DNA of 40,792 nucleotides from Microbacterium sp. A20. Lineage in GTDB: Bacteria; Actinomycetota; Actinomycetes; Actinomycetales; Microbacteriaceae. A model generated the notes under the pieces. It saw nothing but the letters and a program-made list of their open reading frames with translations, was not told the origin of the DNA and did not search any database. Position 1 is the first letter of the stretch. Each line of letters begins with the position of its first letter. The stretch spans positions 1 through 40,792 of the forward strand of contig NZ_SSDF01000077.1 in the NCBI RefSeq assembly GCF_004794515.1, given 5' to 3'. The translations under genes and the position numbers were made by a program. Positions 1-7,690 of this stretch are shown piece after piece.

Positions 1-75
1 CGTCGAGTCGGGAGAGCGTCCGGCCGGCGACGGCGTCACTGTGGCGATCGGGTTCGAGTCCCCTCAGGTCCACAA
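1..75 (+). ncRNA. Possible 3' end of a tRNA-like gene (tmRNA/ssrA candidate)
   Basis: A T-loop-like GTTCGAGTCC at 52-61 is followed by CCCT and then CAGGTCCA, which would be the acceptor 3' strand plus discriminator. A perfect terminator hairpin follows a few bases later. This arrangement fits the end of a structural RNA gene used as an integration site. The T-stem pairs only partly (3 of 5) and no anticodon arm can be folded upstream, so a normal tRNA is unlikely; a tmRNA end or a recombined att half-site is the better guess. The 5' part lies outside the window. Confidence 0.3.
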
Positions 76-78
76 CGA

Positions 79-105
79 AACCCGCGAGAGATCGCGGGTT
101 TTCTT
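79..105 (+). terminator. Rho-independent terminator
   Basis: A perfect 9-bp stem, AACCCGCGA (79-87) with TCGCGGGTT (92-100) and loop GAGA, is followed by a T-rich tail. It ends whatever is transcribed rightward into the window. Positions 106-191 hold no recognisable gene. Confidence 0.75.
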
Positions 106-191
106 GTATTTGCGACTCAATCGCGTGCCCAGAATGCGGGCAATTTATCGTCGCTCTGCCCTCATTCGTCGACAAGGTCTCCTCGCCGGCT

Positions 192-425
192 CTAGCGGGA
201 TACGTCGGGATATCTCGGGGCACCAAGGGCGTTCTCGACGCAGTGCCTACGCCCGGTTCTCAACTGGTTGTTTGTGTGCGCGAGGCTCTCAGCGTCGGTC
301 GATTCCGCGTGCATGCCTCGGAGGCCGCTGTCTTCGTGCTCTTCCGCGTAGGAATGGCGAGTCACGAGCGCGTCGAGGTCTAGCCCGGCATGGAGCAGAA
401 TCGGTTCGAGGGTCAAGCCGGTCAC
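192..425 (-). pseudogene. N-terminal fragment of a GIY-YIG nuclease family protein
   Basis: A 77-residue reading frame starts with GTG at 425. That GTG overlaps the stop of the DUF3644 gene (GTGA), so it is translationally coupled as the last member of the operon. Residues about 20-45, with RHSYAEEHEDSGL and HAESTDAE, recall the N-terminus of actinobacterial GIY-YIG family proteins of roughly 250-300 aa. This identification is from memory of the family. The GIY-YIG catalytic core itself is absent: the frame degenerates after about residue 55 and stops at 192, about 100 bases from the presumed end of the element. It is probably a truncated gene, although a functional short protein cannot be excluded. 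Confidence 0.5.
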
Positions 426-1423
426 TTCGCGGCTCCGCGAAGGCTCGCGCTGTAGCCCTGTCGGGCGCTGTCGTACTGCTCGTCGGTCAGCGAGACCATG
501 TACGCGACCGTTTCCCCAGACCATGAGTGCGAAGCACCGATGGTGTGCTTCCAGGCGTACTTCGGGTTCTCGCGGAGCTGGTCCTGCCAGCACAGCGCCT
601 GGTGATCACGGCTCGTCAGCTTGCGCCCGGTTCGCTTCTCGTTGACCTTCTCGAGCAGCTTGGTCGCACTGAACGGGTGCGTCTGGTTGGGATCGGTCTT
701 GCGGATCGCAATCTGCCCGTCAGCGGTAGGCGACACTGCAACCACGAGGTCTGCGCTGCTCATCTTCTTCTGCGATTGCATGTGGATGTCGTAGACCGTG
801 GCCACGCGTCCCATGTCGCCGCCTGCCGCCTGAGCGTCGTCCATCAGTTGACGAAGCTCGGATATGAAGTCCTCGACTTCGGCAACCATCGTGGCGTTCT
901 TGTCGACTTTCATGAACTGCACGGCATCGGCTGGCGCCGTCGCACCGAGCGGGAGCAACTGCCACGTCATTGAGTCGGCCAGGTCTTTCTTGAACTTGGC
1001 GACCATGAAGTCCCGATAGTTGAGGATGTTCTGCTGCAGGAACGGGTAGATGACCGCGCCGAGACCCTGCGCGTTGTAGAGGTGAATCGCGCGGTCCCGA
1101 TACTCGGTGAGCGCTTTGACGTTCGCCACGACGGCAGGGCCATCGATGTCCGCTGGCCAGAGCTTGCTGGCGCTAACACGTCCGAGCGCGTCGTCGATTG
1201 CGATTGACCGATAGCGTTCGCCGCGCTTCTTTGGGTAGAAGATCGATCGGCTCTTCTGCCGTAGGGTGGCCTTCAGCGCCAGCTCCCACGCGTTGACGAT
1301 GAGCATGACAGTGACTTCGTCTCGGTACGTCATCTGCGGCTTGTTGTACACCTCGACGGCCGCGAGCATTGCGGCGAGTGAGTTGTCGACCAGACGCTTG
1401 ATGGAGACGTACGGTGCGCTCAT
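422..1423 (-). CDS. DUF3644 domain protein
   Basis: A 333-aa soluble protein. Its N-terminal 100 residues carry the DUF3644 signature: a VDNSLAAMLAAVEVYNKP-type segment at about 12-29, then an NAWELALKA helix at about 44-52. The domain occurs in uncharacterised proteins often found in defence neighbourhoods; its biochemical activity is not established. The C-terminal third, with TSRDHQALCW, looks like a DNA- or nucleotide-associated module but I cannot name it. GAGGAG lies 7 bases before the ATG. The gene follows the second CD-NTase after 36 bases in a five- to six-gene operon, so I infer an accessory role in CD-NTase-based defence. Confidence 0.85.
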   Translation of the reverse strand: MSAPYVSIKRLVDNSLAAMLAAVEVYNKPQMTYRDEVTVMLIVNAWELALKATLRQKSRSIFYPKKRGERYRSIAIDDALGRVSASKLWPADIDGPAVVANVKALTEYRDRAIHLYNAQGLGAVIYPFLQQNILNYRDFMVAKFKKDLADSMTWQLLPLGATAPADAVQFMKVDKNATMVAEVEDFISELRQLMDDAQAAGGDMGRVATVYDIHMQSQKKMSSADLVVAVSPTADGQIAIRKTDPNQTHPFSATKLLEKVNEKRTGRKLTSRDHQALCWQDQLRENPKYAWKHTIGASHSWSGETVAYMVSLTDEQYDSARQGYSASLRGAAK

Positions 1424-1459
1424 CGACGGGCTCCTCGGGGCGGAACTGCGAACAATTGA

Positions 1460-2332
1460 CTAGCTCGGGAAACTCGTTCCGAGGACGATCCGCCAAAGCC
1501 GTTTCGCCTCGGCGTGGTCGCCGCGAGCCTCCGCCTCGTTGGCCTTCCGCGCTCGGTCCGCGGCCGCATTGAGTGCACCGATCAGGTTCTGGCGGCCGAT
1601 TGATGTGAGGTACGAACTCAGGTCTCCGCTGTATCCGCCCGGATCGTTCACGTACAGCCTGTTCGGCGCCCACTCGAAGAACTTCTGGAGCGCGTCCCTA
1701 TAGTTACTCCCCAGAGAGCTGAACGTCGAGGAAGCAACAGTCTCGAGGTGAAACGAACGAAACCGCTTCGAGTGCGCACGGTTCCAGGCCTTCGCCAGTC
1801 TGACCAACGCACTCAAGTGGTAGTTCAATGCCTTGTTCTTGTCGCTGTACCAGGTGTTCGCGATGGTCGGAGCAGTCAGGATCCATCCACCCGACCCATC
1901 GGGCAGGTGATACACGTCGTTTCCTCGATGGAAGACAGGTGCGACGTCGACGTGCCCGCCTGTCTGGTAAAACACTCGGATTGCCTGGCCACGCGTGCCG
2001 ACCTGCTGGATTTTAGTGCCCGCGTACGCCTGCCGGATTCGGTAGATGAAGGCTTGCGAGTCGTTCGAATACTTGTCCTGCCAGACTCGCTTCTCGTTAG
2101 AGAAGACCGCCAGCACGTCGATGTCGTCGAGCGGCCGGATGATCGTGTTCTTCGACGCGGATCCCATGAGGATGCCTTTGAAGTAGGGCATGTCTGACGT
2201 CGGCGGAAAGGCAGCAGCCATGTCTTTGTCGACCGAGTTCTTGCGAGCCGGGATGAAGCTCGACTTCTGGTTGTCGGTCGCGGTGATGTCCTCGAGGAAC
2301 TGCGTGAATGCCTGTGCCGTCGTTAGCGCCAT
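1460..2332 (-). CDS. CD-NTase (cGAS/DncV-like nucleotidyltransferase)
   Basis: A 290-aa protein with the polymerase-beta-like catalytic set of CD-NTases: GS at 57-58 followed by DID (D70, D72), and a third carboxylate at D129 in HVDVAP. CD-NTases make cyclic or linear oligonucleotide second messengers that activate CBASS effectors during phage infection; the product here cannot be predicted. The start chosen is the ATG at 2332, which overlaps the stop of the S-4TM gene (TAATG) and has GGAGAAAG just upstream. A longer in-frame start further upstream would lie inside the S-4TM gene and is unlikely. It is tightly coupled to the pore-type effector gene. Confidence 0.85.
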   Translation of the reverse strand: MALTTAQAFTQFLEDITATDNQKSSFIPARKNSVDKDMAAAFPPTSDMPYFKGILMGSASKNTIIRPLDDIDVLAVFSNEKRVWQDKYSNDSQAFIYRIRQAYAGTKIQQVGTRGQAIRVFYQTGGHVDVAPVFHRGNDVYHLPDGSGGWILTAPTIANTWYSDKNKALNYHLSALVRLAKAWNRAHSKRFRSFHLETVASSTFSSLGSNYRDALQKFFEWAPNRLYVNDPGGYSGDLSSYLTSIGRQNLIGALNAAADRARKANEAEARGDHAEAKRLWRIVLGTSFPS

Positions 2333-3237
2333 TACTTCTTTCTCCGGAGTCGTTTTGAAGCAGCGTGCATCGCGGCCTCGTTGCGCTTGCGCGTGATCTT
2401 GTACAGCCAGTCCGGCACCTGCGGAGTCGTGCGTCGCAGATCGTAGAGCTGAGTCTGCCATGAGATGAGTTCTTGCCCGAGAATCGGCTCCTTATCTTCA
2501 AGGCGCGACTCGATCGTGCGAGCGAGATCAGCCCGGTCCTCCGCCGCGCGCCAAGTGCTGCGCAAATAGTCGGCGACATCTAGCACGGCCGGCAGGACCG
2601 GGAGGAGCACGCCGAGCAGAATCAACCCGAAGGCAAGACCACTGAGCGAGCTCCATGTGAGCAGGACCGCCAGCCACACCACGGTGACGATCGCCCAGAC
2701 AATGACGGCGGTGCGAATGAGTCGATCGGTGTACGAGGCATTGGCGCGCTGCGCAATTGCGATGGTCTCCGCACCGGGATGGCTCGGATCGACGTCATAC
2801 CAGTCGACGAGTCGCTCACGCCGAGCGGCGGCACGCAGGCCCTGATTGTCGCGAATCAGCAATTCGATGTCCTCGATGGTTGGCCGCGAAGCACGCTCGA
2901 TCGTCTCCGGCATCTGGAAGATGTAGAGATCCAGCTCTTCCTGGACAGCTGCTGCTTTCGTCATCGTCCGAACTTCAGCTGCTGTCAGGAACGTGCGCCC
3001 TGCAAAGAGCCAGATACCAGTGATCGCACCGACTGCGACCGCAGACCCCGGACTGAGTATCGAGACAAACGGTGCGGCGACCCCGAGGACCAGCAACCCG
3101 ATCCACCGCGCTCCTTGCCAACGCTTCGCTCGGGTGTACAGACGACGCTGTGCGAGCAAAAGGCGCAGCGCTTCGTCATCGTTCTGCCGAGTCGCAATCG
3201 AGGCGCTCGTCGGCGGTGTGTAGTCCTGGCCCGTCAT
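2332..3237 (-). CDS. S-4TM family putative pore-forming effector
   Basis: A 301-aa protein with four predicted membrane helices in two pairs: about residues 46-62 and 66-84, then about 177-194 and 201-218. A long charged cytosolic segment separates the pairs and a basic tail ends in RLRRKK. This layout is that of the S-4TM (SLATT-related) family, proposed effectors that permeabilise the inner membrane when a CD-NTase signal is made. GAGG precedes the ATG by 8 bases. It sits between two nucleotidyltransferases, 7 bases after the first and overlapping the second by one base, so the three should be made together. Pore formation is family-level knowledge, not shown here. Confidence 0.85.
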   Translation of the reverse strand: MTGQDYTPPTSASIATRQNDDEALRLLLAQRRLYTRAKRWQGARWIGLLVLGVAAPFVSILSPGSAVAVGAITGIWLFAGRTFLTAAEVRTMTKAAAVQEELDLYIFQMPETIERASRPTIEDIELLIRDNQGLRAAARRERLVDWYDVDPSHPGAETIAIAQRANASYTDRLIRTAVIVWAIVTVVWLAVLLTWSSLSGLAFGLILLGVLLPVLPAVLDVADYLRSTWRAAEDRADLARTIESRLEDKEPILGQELISWQTQLYDLRRTTPQVPDWLYKITRKRNEAAMHAASKRLRRKK

Positions 3238-3244
3238 TGGGACC

Positions 3245-4075
3245 TCACCGGTTGAAGAGCAGCTTCAACTGCTCGATCGCTTTGGCATGATCGTCGGCGA
3301 GGTGGTAACTTACGGCGCGCCCAGACCGCAGGACTGCTGTGTCGAGTTTCGACAGCGCATCCGCTTTCGTGGAATCTGATGAGCACGAGCCAAAGCGTGA
3401 ACCGAGGCCGGTCGGATCGTTCATCGAGGCGAGCTCGACGCTCTGAAGATGCTTGATGGCGTAGTGCAGATCGATGACCGGAACGTAGGCCGTCTCATCG
3501 CTCAGGAACTTGGCCGCCCGCATCTCTAGGTAGCAAGACGAAACCGGCACGTTCCGCTGGTACTTCCAGATCTTGAGGTGTCGCGCCAGCTTCTTCGCTC
3601 CACCGCCACTGTGCTTCGCATTGATCTCGTTGACGTATTTGTTGTGTTCCTCCGGAAAGCTCTTCATCCAGCCGCCCCGGGGATCGGCGATCATGTAACC
3701 GCCCCCAGCGGCGATGTATCCGGGAACGACCTCGACGATCCCGTCCGAGAAATGGCAGACAACCGCAGGTTGACGAATGGTGATGGTTGTTGAGGTGAAG
3801 CGCGCCTGCAACGCGTCCTTGACCTTGATGAGCATGGTCAGCGGCGAGGTCGGCTGAATCCCCTTGAGCGATACGAGGTAGTCGGCGTCGCTGTATCGCC
3901 AGACCCCAGTGCCATGCCGGAGCGAGCCGATCTCGAACATGCGATGCACGCCGAGCACGTAGTCGAGACGTGCCTCGATGGAGGCCTTGTGACCCTTGGC
4001 GCCGTCAAACTGCGACGCTATCGGCGTGAAGAGCGACGCCAGGTCATTGAGCCATGAGGTTGCGGTCGCTGCCAT
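3245..4075 (-). CDS. Second CD-NTase / SMODS-type nucleotidyltransferase
   Basis: A 276-aa protein with GS at 50-51, then DAD (D63, D65), and a third carboxylate supplied by Glu115 in the VEVVPGY segment. This is the usual SMODS nucleotidyltransferase layout. It shows little residue-level similarity to the other CD-NTase of the operon outside the catalytic motifs, so it is not a recent duplicate. All three catalytic carboxylates are present, so it is predicted active. The ATG at 4075 shares its A with the TGA of a short upstream reading frame (TGATG), which argues for translational coupling. It is the first full-length gene of the defence operon. Confidence 0.82.
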   Translation of the reverse strand: MAATATSWLNDLASLFTPIASQFDGAKGHKASIEARLDYVLGVHRMFEIGSLRHGTGVWRYSDADYLVSLKGIQPTSPLTMLIKVKDALQARFTSTTITIRQPAVVCHFSDGIVEVVPGYIAAGGGYMIADPRGGWMKSFPEEHNKYVNEINAKHSGGGAKKLARHLKIWKYQRNVPVSSCYLEMRAAKFLSDETAYVPVIDLHYAIKHLQSVELASMNDPTGLGSRFGSCSSDSTKADALSKLDTAVLRSGRAVSYHLADDHAKAIEQLKLLFNR

Positions 4076-4253
4076 CAGGATTCCACCTCACTCTGGAGAC
4101 CGAGCACATAACGTGCAGTGTTCGTGACGTCCTTGGGTTTGGCCACGGGAACATCAATCTCTCCCGTGAAGACCTCGTTGTGATCACGAGCCGTCAACTG
4201 CCAGCCGCGAGGGCGGACTTGCGTCGCGCTTCGGCGCGGTCAATCAGGCTCAT
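4075..4253 (-). pseudogene. Frameshifted short ORF at the head of the CD-NTase operon
   Basis: An ATG at 4253 opens a frame beginning MSLIDRAEARRKSALA that stops at 4194. A shift of one base near 4205-4210 continues it as WQLTARDHNEVFTGEIDV and onward, down to a TGA that overlaps the CD-NTase start at 4075. The span of 179 bases is one short of 60 codons, so a single-base deletion is the simplest explanation. The start is supported by a -10-like TACCCT six bases upstream. I do not recognise the roughly 59-aa product. Alternatives are a sequencing error, programmed frameshifting, or a real 19-residue leader. Confidence 0.45.
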
Positions 4254-4259
4254 GTTTAA

Positions 4260-4265
4260 AGGGTA
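4260..4265 (-). promoter_or_regulatory. -10 box for a leaderless transcript of the defence operon
   Basis: On the minus strand TACCCT-TTAAAC-ATG places a TANNNT hexamer exactly six bases before the ATG at 4253. The same geometry recurs at six other genes in this window. No clear -35 is visible. Confidence 0.45.
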
Positions 4266-4460
4266 CCGACGGCCTCCGACAACTGCGCCGGCCGCGCCGC
4301 CCACGCCGAGAGTTTGGCGAGATCTGTTCGCCTTGCGCGGTGGGGCAATCGGACTAGATATCGTTTTACTTGCGGGTACATCTGCATCAGGTATCTCATG
4401 ATCAGGCTTTTTAGTGGATACCTCCGGTACAGAGGTCACGGCCCGCGACCTCGCTCACGT

Positions 4461-4466
4461 TACAAT
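4461..4466 (+). promoter_or_regulatory. Candidate -10 box (TACAAT) for the small membrane protein gene
   Basis: TACAAT lies about 57 bases upstream of the ATG at 4523, within the 270-base divergent spacer shared with the defence operon. The -35 is not convincing. The rest of 4266-4460 shows no gene. Confidence 0.35.
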
Positions 4467-4522
4467 CCGCAGCCCCGTTCCTTTGCATGCCAAGATCGCC
4501 CTGAGTAGAAGGAGGAACACAT

Positions 4523-4756
4523 ATGGGCAATCCGGCATGGGGTCACGGCTACCACAAGGGTTTCGGCGACGGAGCGAAGCAAGGTGGCGTCGTCGGCGCT
4601 CTGATCACGCTGGGGGCCACCGGCCTTGTCGTGGGCGGCAAGTGGGCGGTTGGCAAGCTTCGCGAACGCAGTTTGGCGAAGCAGCCCGCGTCTGAACCAG
4701 TAACCGATGCGCCGGACGACGACGACCAAGGTTCGCAGACCAGTTCGGCCGTCTGA
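4523..4756 (+). CDS. Small Gly-rich single-pass membrane protein
   Basis: A 77-aa protein starting MGNPAWGHGYHKGFGDGAKQ, then one hydrophobic Gly/Ala/Val-rich segment at about 22-43, a basic stretch (KLRERSLAK) and an acidic Asp-rich tail. This suggests a membrane anchor with the acidic tail in the cytosol. AGAAGGAGG stands 7 bases before the ATG, one of the strongest ribosome sites in the window. I do not recognise a family function. It is divergent from the CD-NTase operon, so it may be unrelated cargo or a cognate small membrane protein. Confidence 0.72.
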   Translation: MGNPAWGHGYHKGFGDGAKQGGVVGALITLGATGLVVGGKWAVGKLRERSLAKQPASEPVTDAPDDDDQGSQTSSAV

Positions 4757-5313
4757 CCGGGCAATGGCCGAAGACCCCTTGGTACGCCGAGCGTCGGGCG
4801 CGGTGGCAGCTTGAGCACACCAGCCTGCTGCTCGTGGCCGAGCAGCGCGCCCGACTATGGTGGCGATCACGCGAAACGAGGCTTCTTCTACGACGAGAAG
4901 CTGACCTCGAAAGATGGACTCTTCAGTGAGATGGTTCGCGCGCTCTACGGTGATCCGCCGCTCAACAGCGGACCGAACGCGAAGACGCCTTGGCTTACGA
5001 GACTCAAGGCTGACGGGGTGTTTCTGCTTGATCTGGCCGCGGAGCCGGTGACCTATCACGGGGCAGGTGAACGAGCGGCTGCGCTCCGCCGGAATATTGA
5101 AGCAACCGTGACCCAGGCGTCGTCTCAAGGCCCCGAGGGCATCGTTTTGGTGAAGCGCAACGTCTTCGAGCTGCTGAACGCACCCTGCGCGGCGCCCGCC
5201 TCCCCGCACTTCACGACGACTTCGTCCCGTTCCCGGGCAGTGGTCAGCAGCGCCGATTCCGCGAGCTGTTCGCACAGGCGATCAGCTCATTGGATGGCTA
5301 CGCGACAACGTGA
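4757..5313 (+). pseudogene. Frameshifted gene resembling a uracil-DNA glycosylase-like family
   Basis: Three successive frames read like one protein. The first, ending LEHTSLLLVAEQ, runs to about 4845. The second covers 4846-5172 and includes RGFFYDEKLTSKDGLF, GVFLLDLAAEPV and EGIVLVKRNVFELL. The third has HDDFVPFPGSGQQRRFREL and stops at 5313. The pattern (LLLVAE, then FFYD, a FLLD strand, an IVLVK strand, a final FPGSGQQ helix) recalls uncharacterised proteins with a uracil-DNA-glycosylase-like core; that assignment is from memory and tentative. Two frameshifts make it inactive unless the sequence is in error. No good start codon is visible in the first frame. Confidence 0.55.
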
Positions 5314-5619
5314 AGAAGGCGGCACCGGCCGGGGAGCGGCGAAGCACTCCATCCAGTCGATGCTGCCAAGTCGCGCGGTTGCCTCGAAATGAGGTGACGG
5401 TGGATCACGTACCTGATCGCGGCGACCCACTCCCGCTCGGCACGACCTTGATCTGCTCGGCTTCTGGCCAGCGCCCCTGGAGCACCACGGCTCACGCCAG
5501 CGCGTCGAAGTAGTTCGCGAAACGTGCCGACGACATAGTCCTCGACATCGGCGAAGTCGCGTACGACGAGTTCCTCCCCGATCACCCGACGGAAGGTAGA
5601 TCCCTTCGACCATCGTCAT
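5298..5619 (-). pseudogene. Degraded ORF of unknown function
   Basis: AAGGAG lies a few bases before ATGACGATG at 5614-5619. The frame starts MTMVEGIYLPSG and then shifts by one base into VIGEELVVRDFADVEDYVVG and onward, which has coding-like composition for about 45 residues before losing any pattern. A CGCATAG element at about 5620-5630 precedes it. I do not recognise the product. It overlaps the tail of the preceding pseudogene on the other strand, so part of it is probably fortuitous. Confidence 0.3.
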
Positions 5620-6125
5620 CTCCTTGCTCTATGCGGCCGGCGAACCAGTTGGTTCACCGGGCAAGCCGCGGCAGAACACGTCCTTCGTGGAGAACTTCGA
5701 AGAGGCGACAAACAACCTCGCCATCGTTCTAGGGGCAGTCACCTGCGTCGACCCATCCGACTGATCCCCCGGCGGGCCCGGGCTGTGCCGACGCCATTGC
5801 CAGCGGCACAGCGCGAGAGTCCGGCCGCAGAGTTCTAAGCCGCCACGCGGGCAGCCAAGGACAGTACGTCGTCGAGGCTCGGCGTCACAACTGTCTCGTA
5901 GTGTTGCGGCACTTTCGCCGCGTTGAACACGGAAGACCAAGATCTCTCGGTGACCGCGACGTCGCAACAGGAGATCAACCGATTGGAACTTCACCACGTG
6001 CGTGGGTGCAACCTCCCTGGCCCAACGCGGGTAGCGACTCCTGAGATGGAGCTCGCCAGAATGATCTCCGTATGTGTCGACGTGGCTGCCACCCACCAGC
6101 CGTGTCACACCCCTTTCACCGAGAC
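5620..6125. other. Roughly 500 bases without a convincing gene
   Basis: Open frames exist on both strands here (for example 5629-6234 minus and 5923-6141 plus), but none has a ribosome site, a recognisable domain or consistent third-position GC bias. The stretch reads as decayed DNA upstream of the excisionase promoter. Confidence 0.5.
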
Positions 6126-6135
6126 CGCGCATAGA
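6126..6135 (+). promoter_or_regulatory. CGCGCATAG element containing the xis -10 box
   Basis: CATAGA at 6130-6135 is followed by CCAGGT and then the ATG at 6142, giving the leaderless -10/six-base/start geometry. The surrounding CGCGCATAG is shared with sites at 9274, 10100, 15023, 15114 and 24258, always in gene orientation. Confidence 0.45.
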
Positions 6136-6141
6136 CCAGGT

Positions 6142-6426
6142 ATGACCACCCCCGACTTGAACGCAATAATCCAACTGGCGGCAATCGTCGCGGAGCAGAA
6201 CTCCGCTCCAGAACCCGAAGCGTCTCCCGCGCACATGCGCGAGGATGAACTGCCGGACCTTCTCACCCTCACGGAAACTGCCCAGTACCTGCGCGTGAGG
6301 CCGAAGACGCTTCGCAATTGGAGCTCCCTCGGTAAGGGACCGAAGACGCTACGTCTGGGCGGCCGCGTGGTCTATCGCCGAGCTGACGTGCTCGCGTTCC
6401 GCGACAACCAGGCGGTGGCGGCATGA
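6142..6426 (+). CDS. xis: Excisionase (MerR-like HTH_17 family)
   Basis: A 94-aa protein whose last 60 residues form a DNA-binding domain of the excisionase type. LLTLTETAQYLRVRPKTLRNW is the winged helix-turn-helix entry; RLGGRVVYRRADVLAF is the wing and final helix. Such proteins bind arm sites next to att and direct the partner tyrosine recombinase toward excision. The start at 6142 is preferred because a -10-like CATAGA stands six bases upstream; a longer frame back to 5923 lacks any ribosome site. The stop overlaps the integrase ATG (ATGA), so the two are co-translated. Confidence 0.88.
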   Translation: MTTPDLNAIIQLAAIVAEQNSAPEPEASPAHMREDELPDLLTLTETAQYLRVRPKTLRNWSSLGKGPKTLRLGGRVVYRRADVLAFRDNQAVAA

Positions 6427-7658
6427 CTCGCGCAGCGTTGAAGCCCGGCGAAATCGGGGAGCCGTCCATTCGCGTCGTCGACGGTGGCTATCAGGTACGT
6501 GTCCGCTTCCGCCGCCACGACGGCGAGCTGTCTCGTACCTCCGCAACGGGACGCACCAAGACCCTCGCGGTCCGCGCGGCGCGCGAGAAGGCTTCCGCTC
6601 GCATGTCAGACCGAAATGGTGCGGCCGTTGGCGCGTCACCTCTCACCCCCGACTCGACCGTCGACGAGCTCGCTGCCGAGTTTCTCGCAACGTTGCGACA
6701 CCGCTCAACGCACCTGAAGACACGCTCAATCACGAACAAGATTCATACGGTGCGCAAACACATCATCGGCTCCTCATTGGGAGGCATGACTCTGCGCCAA
6801 CTCACTGTGGGGGCGATATCACGTCACCATGCCGCGCTCGTGTCGCAGAACAAGGTGTCCACCGCACGTCAGACCGTCAGCGCTCTCCGAGAGCTTCTGG
6901 CTTTCGCCGCCGAGGACGACCTGGTGCGCGGGAACGTCGCGGTCGAATTCCGCGTGAAGCGACCTGCGACGAAGATGAAGTTCGTCCCCGAGGTCAGTGA
7001 CGTGCAACTCCTCCGAGACGCAGCCCGTGCGTATCGAGACCGTCCGGGCCGGATGGGCCCGCGCCCGACTCCCCTGTTGCTTGATGCCATCGACGTCATA
7101 CTCGGCACCGGACTACGCATCGGGGAGGTTCTCGGCCTCCGGTGGACCGACCTGCACCTGGACGGCCCCTCACCGACACTCGAGGTCCTCGGAACGGTAA
7201 TCGAGGGGCAGGGCGTGAAGAAGCACTGGCAATCGGGCCCCAAGACGATGAAGTCCGAGCGCACCTTCCCTCTCGACGAAGCCCTCGTTGCGACCCTACG
7301 CCGCCGGCAAGCCGAAAGCATGGGCGGCACCAACTACGTCTTCGAAACCAGCTCGGGAGCTCCGGTCGGTCCGCACCAGTGGCGCGTGCAGTTGTGGAAG
7401 GTCCGAGACTGGGCACTCGAAGAAGGAAGCGAGCTCGCCGTACATGGAGAGATAGGCGCTCATGCGCTTCGACGGGCCGTCGCTACGCTCGTCGCCGATA
7501 AGACGGATGTGGTGACCGCCGCGCGGCTGCTCGGACAGCGCGAGACGGGAGTAACCGAACGTCACTACGCGCGCCGGAATCCTCATGCCCCCGACGTGCG
7601 CAACATCCTCTCCGCGTTCGCCGACACGGGCCCCGTGAGGGAGGTCGAGCTCGACTAG
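6423..7658 (+). CDS. int: Tyrosine recombinase / integrase
   Basis: A 411-aa phage/ICE-type integrase. An N-terminal arm-binding region (to about 75) and a SAM-like core-binding domain (about 80-180) precede the catalytic domain. Catalytic residues visible are R232 in GTGLRIGEVL, K274 or K277 in the GPKTMK turn, H347-x-L-R350 in GAHALRR, and the nucleophile Y382 in TERHYARR. The position usually held by His in LLGH is Gln (LLGQ), a tolerated variant. It catalyses site-specific integration and excision with the excisionase encoded immediately upstream (4-base overlap). The target is not certain; the RNA-like end at position 1-75 is a candidate, but the second att copy was not found. Confidence 0.93.
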   Translation: MTRAALKPGEIGEPSIRVVDGGYQVRVRFRRHDGELSRTSATGRTKTLAVRAAREKASARMSDRNGAAVGASPLTPDSTVDELAAEFLATLRHRSTHLKTRSITNKIHTVRKHIIGSSLGGMTLRQLTVGAISRHHAALVSQNKVSTARQTVSALRELLAFAAEDDLVRGNVAVEFRVKRPATKMKFVPEVSDVQLLRDAARAYRDRPGRMGPRPTPLLLDAIDVILGTGLRIGEVLGLRWTDLHLDGPSPTLEVLGTVIEGQGVKKHWQSGPKTMKSERTFPLDEALVATLRRRQAESMGGTNYVFETSSGAPVGPHQWRVQLWKVRDWALEEGSELAVHGEIGAHALRRAVATLVADKTDVVTAARLLGQRETGVTERHYARRNPHAPDVRNILSAFADTGPVREVELD

Positions 7659-7690
7659 CACTGTGAGGCCGTCGCCGCGGACGACTCCCC

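Noticed and set aside
5629..6234. 201-codon minus-strand frame covering the xis promoter
   Set aside because: No domain or ribosome site, and it overlaps the well-supported excisionase start region.
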